34,767 nt of DNA from Dietzia aerolata (lineage in GTDB: Bacteria; Actinomycetota; Actinomycetes; Mycobacteriales; Mycobacteriaceae): positions 1 through 34,767 of the forward strand of contig NZ_JAALDM010000005.1 of NCBI RefSeq assembly GCF_014144865.1, written 5' to 3'. The notes under the pieces were generated by a model, which saw nothing but the letters and a program-made list of their open reading frames with translations, searched no databases and was not told the origin of the DNA. The position numbers and the translations under genes are program-made. Shown one piece after another: positions 1-6,717 of the stretch. Numbering within the stretch: the first letter of the stretch is position 1; every line of letters begins with the position of its first letter.

Positions 1-971
1 GCGTACGAGGTCACGGCGTCGGCGAGCCGGTCCGCCGCCGAGACCGCGGGGATCCACGCCGCCGCGGTGCGTCCGCCCACCCCGGGTTCCGCGAGCGCCC
101 GACGTAGGCGGAATTGGAGGTCGGCGAGGGCGCGATAGGACGCGCGGCGCGCGGCCACAAGATCTAGATGACGACGACGAGACCGACCGTCCACGTCGGG
201 AATCGGCTGCGAGGCCAGCCGCAGGTGCTCGGCGATGCGGTCCATGGCTGTGGCGAAGCTGTTCGCGATCCAGACCCGGCGGCTGTGCGGCCAGATCAGA
301 TAACCGAAGACCAGTACCACCAGGCCGCCCACGATCGTGGCCCCGATGCGCTGCACGCTGAAGTTCGCGGTCTCGTCGCCCGGCTGGATGACGTCCACGA
401 GCAGGATGACCGCCGGGGCGATCGCGACGGCCTGTAGCGCGTAGGACCGCATCATGAAGTACGGGACGCAGGCCGACAGGAGCCCGATCGCCACGCCGAT
501 CGCCCACCCCTTGGGCACGAGAAAGAGGATCACGGTCGCGATCACCGCGCCGACCGCCGTCCCGACTACCCGCAGCACCGCCCGGGAGAACACCGAGCCG
601 AAGTCGGGTTTCATCACCAGACAGACCGTCAGAGGGACCCAGAACCAGTGGCTGAACGGAAAATACATCTTGGCGCCCACCGCGATCCCGTAGGCCAGTG
701 ACAGTCGGCAGGCGGCCATCAGGACCTCGTTGCTGAAGGCGGACGTCAGCAGCGGCTCGTGGGCTCGCTGGGAACGCGACGTTCCGCGGTGGGAAGCCCT
801 GTGGTCGGCCGGGCGGATTCTGCTCGAGTGGGGGCTCACGCGGGGGCCTGAGCGGGAGACCGACCGTGGGTCCGCCGGCCGGTTCAGGGCCAGGGCGAGC
901 TGGTCGACACTGCGGCCGAGCATCCCGTCGGCGTATGGTCCGGGGGTTGATGGTGGTGTCGTCGTCGTCAC
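1..971 (-). CDS. FUSC-family membrane protein, C-terminal half (partial)
   Basis: The reading frame runs off the left edge of the window, so at least 323 codons are visible and the C-terminus is missing. After a poorly conserved proline/arginine-rich stretch of about 75 residues, the product has a hydrophobic FUSC-type domain (a WVPLTVCLVMKPD-like segment followed by several membrane helices, with VQRIGATIVGG further on) and then a cytoplasmic Arg-rich helical region. FUSC proteins (fusaric acid resistance and aromatic acid efflux type) are inner-membrane exporters. I place the start at the GTG at 971, which shares a GTGA overlap with the stop of the upstream piece. No clear Shine-Dalgarno precedes it, which suggests translational coupling. 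The N-terminal membrane half is encoded separately at 968-1947, so the two probably form one transporter. Substrate unknown. Confidence 0.72.
   Translation of the reverse strand, partial: MTTTTPPSTPGPYADGMLGRSVDQLALALNRPADPRSVSRSGPRVSPHSSRIRPADHRASHRGTSRSQRAHEPLLTSAFSNEVLMAACRLSLAYGIAVGAKMYFPFSHWFWVPLTVCLVMKPDFGSVFSRAVLRVVGTAVGAVIATVILFLVPKGWAIGVAIGLLSACVPYFMMRSYALQAVAIAPAVILLVDVIQPGDETANFSVQRIGATIVGGLVVLVFGYLIWPHSRRVWIANSFATAMDRIAEHLRLASQPIPDVDGRSRRRHLDLVAARRASYRALADLQFRLRRALAEPGVGGRTAAAWIPAVSAADRLADAVTSY
158..183 (+). repeat. Dispersed A/T + GACGAC motif, copy a
   Basis: AAGATCTAGAT is followed by GACGACGACGAG on the plus strand. It lies inside the FUSC gene, read antisense as RSRRRHLDL with the rare codon CTA. 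Confidence 0.6.
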
Positions 972-982
972 ATATTTTGGTC
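954..982 (-). repeat. Dispersed A/T + GACGAC motif, copy b
   Basis: On the minus strand CCAAAATATGT is followed by GACGACGACGACACC. It sits exactly on the junction of the two FUSC half genes and supplies the stop of one and the GTG of the other. Confidence 0.6.
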
Positions 983-1947
983 AGTCCGGGACGTTACGCC
1001 GGGCGCCGACGTGGACCCGTGGGGCGTTGCATTATCGCCGTTCTTCCCGCGATCCTTCCCGCGGCAGCGCAGGCCCGTGGCCTCGACCTCGGCGGCCAGC
1101 ACGGCGAGGTGATCCGCGGCCACCGACGCCGCCACGGGATCGGTCCCGGCCACCAGGAACGCCTGGGTCCGATCCGCGGCGGTGAGCGCCTGGCCGTCCA
1201 GTACCCACACCCGCGTCGACCAGGAGGGCCGGGCGGTGAGCTCGGCAGCCCGACCGACCGCCGCTTGGTAGGCCCCGGTCGCGCGGCGTCGGGCCTCGGT
1301 GGTGCGGTCCCCACCGTCGGCGAGGTCGGACGTCCTGGCCGCGGCGAGATCGGCCAGGGCCTGCAGCAATGACACGGTGACGATCCGCTGCGGACGGCGG
1401 GGATTGATCAGCATCTCCGCCGCCAACAGCGCGGCATAGAAGAGCGCGCCGACGACGTACAGCCCGATCGCGGTCCACCAGTTGACATGTGGAACTCCCA
1501 TCGCGATGGCGGCGACCAGCAGGAACTGCATACCTCCCACCGAGAACGCGGGTCCCGGGCCGGCGATCGCGCCCGCGATGAACGCGACCACCGCGGCGAG
1601 GACCATGAGCGCCGGCAGCGGCAGATTCTGGGCGAACCCGAGGAGATATCCTGCCGCCGCGATGGGGGTGGAGACGGCGATGATGAGGAAGTTCAGGCGA
1701 TAAGTGCCCTCGCGCTCGCCCGCCGCCAACAGGAGCGCGGCCAGGCCCACCCACATTCCGTCAGCGTGTGACCGAGCAGGGCGCCGAGCACGAACGGTAG
1801 TCCGACGGAGACGCCGGAGCGGATCGTGTGGCCGACGGGCACGCGCGCGGGGGCCACGTGCGCGACGGCGCGGATCCAGTCGGCGGGAGCGCGGGGGACC
1901 GGGACGGTCAGAGGGGTTGGAGTGGGCGGAGTGGGCGGGCCGGTCAA
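968..1947 (-). CDS. FUSC-family membrane protein, N-terminal half, apparent frameshift
   Basis: This is the N-terminal membrane half of a FUSC-type exporter. Reading from a TTG at 1947, preceded by AGGAGG at 1957-1962, the first part gives a Pro-rich leader and then RSGVSVGLPFVLGALLGHTL. The expected continuation, MWVGLAALLLAAGEREG, is in another frame starting at 1756. One base therefore appears to be missing near 1750-1758, or extra bases are present; the sequence as given does not encode one continuous chain. The later part has about five more membrane helices, then a helical cytoplasmic domain and a low-complexity tail ending at the TGA at 968. A product starting at the ATG at 1756 (262 residues) would lack the first helix. 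The frameshift could be a real mutation or a sequencing error. The next gene overlaps by 4 bp and supplies the second FUSC half. Confidence 0.62.
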
Positions 1948-2125
1948 GGGGAACAACCTCCTGAGGGTCGGCCTCACCCTATTCCCGGCGGCGAACCGGC
2001 GCGCATAAATGGAAACTCACGTCGGTGGGGCGGTGGCCGGGGTCGTTTGGGGTCGTGCGGAGCCTGCCGGGGTCGCCCGGCGTGCCTGCGGCGGGGGTGG
2101 CGCAGGCACGGCAGGGAGGCGGCAG

Positions 2126-2165
2126 AAAACCCCGGCCACCTGAACGTGCTGGTGACCGGGGTTTT
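2126..2165 (-). terminator. Rho-independent terminator after tRNA-Lys
   Basis: An inverted repeat with arms AAAACCCCGG (2126-2135) and CCGGGGTTTT (2156-2165) is extended by a short inner ACC/GGT pairing. On the minus strand it lies just downstream of the tRNA and ends in TTTT, as expected for an intrinsic terminator. Confidence 0.7.
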
Positions 2166-2173
2166 CCGGATTG

Positions 2174-2246
<73 letters not shown>

Positions 2247-2474
2247 TGGTCTTGCGTGGTGCCCCGCGTCCTGCGGTGCGAGAAGAACAGTAACAGGGCC
2301 GCCAGCGAATCACGAAATCGCCTGCTCAGGGGGGCTGGCCGGAAAATGGTTGATAGGGCACCCTTTATTGTTTCGATATGGAACACCAGGGTTTTCCCAG
2401 GCATAATGACCCGGAGACATCCCCTTCGGCCGTGGCCATGGGCGGGGGGAAGCAACATCGGAAGGGGCCATCAA

Positions 2475-3710
2475 GTGAACCTGCGTACAACGGATCGGAC
2501 GGGGCGGCGGTCGACGTGGGCCCGGTCCAAGGGTCGGCTCGCGCTGGCCGCCGTGTTCGCCGGAACCCTTGTGCTCACCGGGTGCACCATCGGCGACGGC
2601 GGTTCGGGCAACGGCGAGCAGGCGGCCGAGGCTCCGGCCGAGCCGGCCGCCGAGATCGACGTGTCGGTCGCTGACGGCTCCCTCGACGCCAATCCGGCCG
2701 AACCGATCGTTCTCACCGCCGAGAACGGGAAGCTCGACACCGTCGTGATGAAGAACCCGGAGGGCGTCGAGGTTCAGGGTGAGTTCAACCCCGAGTCCAC
2801 CGAGTGGCGGACCACCGAGGAGCTCGGCTACGGCAAGCAGTACACGCTCGAGTCCACCGCCACGGACGAGGCGGGCCTGGTGACCCGCAGCAATTCCACC
2901 TTCAGCACCCTGACGCCCGAGATCATGACCGCCGCCTACCTCACGGTGGGCGAGGGCGAGGTCGTGGGCATCGGGCAGCCGGTGGCGATCATGTTCGACG
3001 AGCCGATCGCGGACCGCCATGCGGCCCAGGAGAACATCCACATCACCACCACCCCCGAGGTGGAGGGCGCGTTCTATTGGGTCTCCAACCAGGAGGTGCG
3101 CTGGCGCCCGCAGGAGTACTGGGAGCCCGGCACCGAGGTCGACGTGCACGTGGACATCTATGGCGAGGACATGGGTGGGGGCATGTACGGCCAGGAGGAC
3201 AACCAGGCCACCTTCACGATCGGCGACGCCGTGATCTCGCGGGTCGACGACTCGACCAAGCAGATCGTGATCGAGCGCAACGGCGAGGTCATCAAGACCA
3301 TGCCCACCTCGATGGGTAAGGCCGCGACCCCGACCCCCAACGGCACCTACGTCATCGGCGAGAAGCACGCGTCGATGATCATGGACTCCTCTACCTACGG
3401 CGTGGCCGTGGACTCGGCGGACGGCTACCGCACCCCGGTCCAGTACGCCACGCGCATGTCCTACAGCGGCATCTTCATCCACGCCGCGCCGTGGTCGGTG
3501 TGGGCGCAGGGCAGCCAGAACACGAGCCACGGCTGCCTCAATGTCACCACCGCCGACGCCAAGTGGTTCTACGACAATGCCAAGCGAGGCGACATCTTCG
3601 AGGTCTCCGGCACCGTCGGCGGTACCCTGCCCGGCTGGGACGGTCTCGGCGACTGGAACGTCCCGTGGGAGACCTGGAAGGCCGGCAACGCCGACCAGGG
3701 TGCTGCCTGA
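2475..3710 (+). CDS. Lipoprotein L,D-transpeptidase (YkuD family, LdtMt2-like)
   Basis: This enzyme forms 3-3 (meso-DAP to meso-DAP) crosslinks in peptidoglycan on the outer face of the membrane, using tetrapeptide stems as donors. The GTG at 2475 is chosen because a GGAAGGGG Shine-Dalgarno precedes it by 7 nt and it gives an Arg-rich signal peptide ending in the lipobox LTGC, with the lipidated Cys at residue 37. The product is 411 residues. Two Ig-like domains (about 50-250) are followed by the YkuD catalytic domain (about 250-390) with the motif SHGCLNV: His336, His352 and nucleophile Cys354. I recall the same numbers for M. tuberculosis LdtMt2, but residue 337 is Ala here where LdtMt2 has Ser. 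The family resists most penicillins but is inhibited by carbapenems. A small membrane protein gene follows after 3 nt. Confidence 0.93.
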   Translation: MNLRTTDRTGRRSTWARSKGRLALAAVFAGTLVLTGCTIGDGGSGNGEQAAEAPAEPAAEIDVSVADGSLDANPAEPIVLTAENGKLDTVVMKNPEGVEVQGEFNPESTEWRTTEELGYGKQYTLESTATDEAGLVTRSNSTFSTLTPEIMTAAYLTVGEGEVVGIGQPVAIMFDEPIADRHAAQENIHITTTPEVEGAFYWVSNQEVRWRPQEYWEPGTEVDVHVDIYGEDMGGGMYGQEDNQATFTIGDAVISRVDDSTKQIVIERNGEVIKTMPTSMGKAATPTPNGTYVIGEKHASMIMDSSTYGVAVDSADGYRTPVQYATRMSYSGIFIHAAPWSVWAQGSQNTSHGCLNVTTADAKWFYDNAKRGDIFEVSGTVGGTLPGWDGLGDWNVPWETWKAGNADQGAA

Positions 3711-3713
3711 CCG

Positions 3714-3938
3714 ATGGATTCCACCCGGCTCGGGATGTGGATCGCCATTGGCGTCGCACTAGGGGTGTCCCTCGGTGCTGCGTTCGGCAACGTCGGCCTG
3801 GGCGTGGCGTTCGGTCCCATGATCGGCATCCTGATCTGGGTGATCGAGTCCGCCTGGCGGAAACGCTCCGGCGGGGCGGACCGCCGCGCCGGCCTCGGGG
3901 ATGACCCCGTCGATCCCACCGAAGGTTCCTTCGACTGA
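3714..3938 (+). CDS. Small glycine-rich membrane protein
   Basis: The product is a 74-residue protein of unknown function. A hydrophobic segment covering about residues 7-45 is rich in regularly spaced Gly and Ala (glycine-zipper-like) and probably makes two close helices. It is followed by a charged cytoplasmic tail ending in DPVDPTEGSFD. The ATG lies 3 nt after the stop of the L,D-transpeptidase, so the two are almost certainly cotranscribed and possibly translationally coupled. That spacing hints at a link to the cell envelope, but no function can be assigned. Confidence 0.7.
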   Translation: MDSTRLGMWIAIGVALGVSLGAAFGNVGLGVAFGPMIGILIWVIESAWRKRSGGADRRAGLGDDPVDPTEGSFD

Positions 3939-4011
3939 CCTCAGCGGACATCGGCGCGGTCCCGGCTGGCCTGCGGCTCGACAGCGCCGGGCCCGGTTGC
4001 CACTGGCCCGG

Positions 4012-5271
4012 CTAGCTCTCCGTCCGGTCGGCCCCGGCCCGGCTGGCTCCGGCCCGTTCGGCCGCTCGCCGGTCAGCCCGGCGGAAGAGCACTCGCCCGG
4101 GTGCCGCGGTGACGCCATGGGTGACGGTGCTGGCCGCCACGATCAGCGTGCCCAGCCCCAACAGCACGGGGTCCGGGCCCGCCCTGGACGCCTCCTCGGT
4201 CAGATAGAACACCGCCGCGACGCCGACGGGGCCGAACCAGCCGAGAAATGCGGCGTTGTGCGCACGCAGCCCCAACGGCCGCATGAGCGCGAAGATCACG
4301 GGTGGGCGCCGGAGCACCAGAACGGCGACGGTCAGCCCGACCGCAGTCCACCCGAGCTGACCCCACTGCTCCCAGGGCAGCATCGCGCCGAAGGCGATGA
4401 AGAACGGCAGGACGGCGAACTGGTTGACCGCCTCGTCGATCTCCACCTCGACCCGCCGCTCCTCACCGGCGCTGGTGCGGTTGAAGGCGAGACCGGCGAC
4501 GAACGCCGCGAACACGCCGTTGACGCTGATCAAGCCCGAGACGCCGAGCACCAGGAGTGTCAACAGCAGGGTGAACATGAGCACGGGGCCGTTCTCGACG
4601 CTGTGGTGGCGTTCGGAGAAATGCAGCGCCTTGGCGGCGGACACCCCGGCGACGACGCCCACCACGAGGGCGCCGATGATCTGCCACCCGATCTCCGAGG
4701 CGGCCGATCCCGCGGTCAGCGGGGTCGCCACCACCAGCGCGACGAGGACCAGCGGCAGGGCCAGTCCGTCGTTGGCGCCCGACTCCAGGGACAGCAATTG
4801 CCGGTCCTGCTCAGGGAGGTCCTTCTCGGCGTCGTCGCCGGTGACGGCACTGGAGGCCAGGACCGGGTCGGTGGGACAGATCGCCGTCCCCAGCAGCAGG
4901 GCCGCCGCGAGCGGGAGTCCGACGGTCCACATGGCCAGGCCGGTGGAGATCAGTGCCATTGCGGGTAAGGCCACGACGAGCAGCAGGGTCAGCTTCTTCC
5001 AGTGCTGCCGGATCGCGGAGAAGGGGTAGCGCAGCGCCACGCCCATGACGGAGATGCCCAGCAGGATCTCCGCGCCGGTGTGGAGGGTGGACTGGTCGCG
5101 GACGATGTCGGGCAGGTCCAGCACGCCAGTGACTGCCGGCCCCAGAATCACACCCGCGACGAGCGCGATCAGGGGTTCGGATACGGGCCAGCGGTGAATG
5201 CGCGCCGACAGGGCGACGATCACCACCCCGAGCGCACCGACGGCGGCGAGCAACAGGTCAAGTGTGGACAA
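4012..5271 (-). CDS. CPA1-type cation/proton antiporter
   Basis: The product is a polytopic inner-membrane exchanger of about 419 residues with roughly 12-13 hydrophobic segments, expected to swap Na+ or K+ for protons. Two family hallmarks are present: ICPTDPV (Thr-Asp-Pro at 134-136) in the unwound helix and ESGANDG (163-169), whose Asp168 matches the ion-binding acidic residue of NhaP/NHE-type antiporters. I chose the TTG at 5271, preceded by GGAGG at a short spacing, because the frame upstream of it reads non-hydrophobic Arg/Pro-rich residues while the protein after it begins directly with a membrane helix. The C-terminus is short, basic and low-complexity, without a large regulatory domain. 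It is convergent with the small membrane protein gene and divergent from the DUF2804 gene. Ion preference cannot be read from the sequence. Confidence 0.85.
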   Translation of the reverse strand: MSTLDLLLAAVGALGVVIVALSARIHRWPVSEPLIALVAGVILGPAVTGVLDLPDIVRDQSTLHTGAEILLGISVMGVALRYPFSAIRQHWKKLTLLLVVALPAMALISTGLAMWTVGLPLAAALLLGTAICPTDPVLASSAVTGDDAEKDLPEQDRQLLSLESGANDGLALPLVLVALVVATPLTAGSAASEIGWQIIGALVVGVVAGVSAAKALHFSERHHSVENGPVLMFTLLLTLLVLGVSGLISVNGVFAAFVAGLAFNRTSAGEERRVEVEIDEAVNQFAVLPFFIAFGAMLPWEQWGQLGWTAVGLTVAVLVLRRPPVIFALMRPLGLRAHNAAFLGWFGPVGVAAVFYLTEEASRAGPDPVLLGLGTLIVAASTVTHGVTAAPGRVLFRRADRRAAERAGASRAGADRTES

Positions 5272-5374
5272 CGGCCCTCCTGGCTGGGTCGGATCACCCG
5301 CACCATAGGCACGGCCAGGTCGTTGTGCATCCGGCTCCCGCACGTCGGGGGCGCGGGCCTGCAAGAGTGATCGC

Positions 5375-6376
5375 ATGACCGTCGAGCGCGAGATCACCGC
5401 CATCACCGACCTTGCCCACGGCCGCCGCCTCAACCCGGCAGCCGTGGGCTGGTCCCGTTCACCGGTGTTCCGGACCGCGATCTCGGGTTGGGGCCGTACC
5501 AAGCGGTGGGAGTACTGGGGGGTCGTCACCGAGCACTTCGTGGTGGGACTGACCGTCGCCGGGCTCGATTACCTCGCCAACTGCGCCGTGTATGTGCTGG
5601 ACCGCGCCACGGGCGTGGAGACGGTGCGTAGCGGGATCACGCCGTTCGGCGCGCCGGGCTTCAGCGATGTGCCGGGCGACGGAACGATCCACGCCGCAGC
5701 GGGACCCGGGTCGTCGCGGGTGGAAATAAAGATTGACGACGACGACAACGCCGCCGACCGCATCACCTCGATCAGTGTGCGGGCGACGGGACTTCAGGTG
5801 GATCTGGCGGTTCGTCGGCAGGATCACGACAGTCTCGGGGTGGTCGTGCCCTGGGGCGAGAAGCGGTTCCAGTACACGCTCAAGGACCTGGCCAATCCGG
5901 TCACGGGCACGGTGACCCTCGACGGGGCGGTTCGCGACCTGGGGCCGGGCTGGGCCGTGCTGGACCGGGGACGCGGCCGGTGGCGGTACTCGAACGTCTG
6001 GAACTGGGGCGCGGGCAGCGGCGTGGTGGACGGCTCCACGCGCGCGATCCAGGTGGGCGGCAAGTGGACCGACGGCACCGCGTGCACGGAGAACGGGATC
6101 CTCGTGGACGGCCGGATGCACAAGATCGGCGAGGACCTCCGCTGGAGCTACGACGTGCTCGACCGGGCCGGGCCATGGCGAGTCCAGGGGGAGCGGTTGG
6201 ACGCCACCCTCACGCCGTTCCACCAGCGGCGCGACCTCACCGAGCTCGGAGTGCTGGCGGTCAAGACCTGGCAGGCCTTCGGCGTCTGGAGCGGTAGCGG
6301 GGTCCTGGACGATGGCACATCTGTCTCGTTGGACGGGCTGGTCGGCTGGGCGGAGGAGTCCCGCAACCGCTGGTAG
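5375..6376 (+). CDS. DUF2804 domain-containing protein
   Basis: The product has 333 residues, soluble and rich in beta strands and Trp/Gly, matching DUF2804 over its full length. Recognisable features are SPVFRTAISGWGRTKRWEYW near the N-terminus and WRYSNVWNWGAGSG in the middle. The family resembles a lipocalin-like or carotenoid 1,2-hydratase-like fold, but its function is unknown. The ATG at 5375 fits the start of the family. An Asp-rich insert (KIDDDDNAAD, about residues 117-127) is encoded by one copy of the dispersed A/T + GACGAC motif at 5721-5749, with codons (ATA, AAG, ATT) that are unusual for this gene. It is divergent from the antiporter and probably transcribed alone. Confidence 0.82.
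   Translation: MTVEREITAITDLAHGRRLNPAAVGWSRSPVFRTAISGWGRTKRWEYWGVVTEHFVVGLTVAGLDYLANCAVYVLDRATGVETVRSGITPFGAPGFSDVPGDGTIHAAAGPGSSRVEIKIDDDDNAADRITSISVRATGLQVDLAVRRQDHDSLGVVVPWGEKRFQYTLKDLANPVTGTVTLDGAVRDLGPGWAVLDRGRGRWRYSNVWNWGAGSGVVDGSTRAIQVGGKWTDGTACTENGILVDGRMHKIGEDLRWSYDVLDRAGPWRVQGERLDATLTPFHQRRDLTELGVLAVKTWQAFGVWSGSGVLDDGTSVSLDGLVGWAEESRNRW
5721..5749 (+). repeat. Dispersed A/T + GACGAC motif, copy c
   Basis: TGGAAATAAAGATT is followed by GACGACGACGACAAC within the DUF2804 gene, read as EIKIDDDDN. The A/T tract is exceptional in this gene. Confidence 0.65.
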
Positions 6377-6717
6377 GGCAGTCGCCGACGGCAGCTGGGA
6401 TCGGCTCCTGAGAGCCGGTTTAACCGGCGGTTTCAATTCGCCCCCACGCGATCGTGTCGGTGAAAGTCGCGGGGTTGCTTGCGGAATCCCGATATTTCGA
6501 CATGGTGCAGGGCAACATCGAATCCGGGGTGGGGTCGCCTCGTTAATGGGTGTTCGTCAGAGCGACCGAGTACGCTAAGCAGGAATTAATCCTATGGGTG
6601 AGATCACGTCTGTCCTGGGATTGTGTTGCGGCCCCGGTGACAGGTGAGTCACCTGGGCCGTCCGTTCGCGCTGTGCTCAGCGTGGATCGAGCTTGAGTGA
6701 CAGTGAAGGGGAGGTAC
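6377..6717 (+). promoter_or_regulatory. Long leader region of the YhgE/Pip pair
   Basis: These 341 bases hold no gene. A 15-nt palindrome, GCCGGTTTAACCGGC, sits at 6414-6428 and could be an operator or a weak terminator of the DUF2804 gene. The rest is clearly more A/T-rich than the flanking genes (for example around 6485-6500 and 6541-6600), as expected for a promoter region. I cannot assign -35 and -10 boxes with confidence. Confidence 0.4.

Noticed and set aside
2256-2474. N-terminal extension of the L,D-transpeptidase from an upstream start
   Set aside because: It would put about 73 unlikely residues before the signal peptide; the GTG at 2475 has a Shine-Dalgarno and a lipobox at the right distance.
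2310-3530. A 406-codon open frame antisense to the L,D-transpeptidase
   Set aside because: It is His/Gly/Leu/Arg-rich shadow coding; the opposite strand has lipobox and SHGC motifs.
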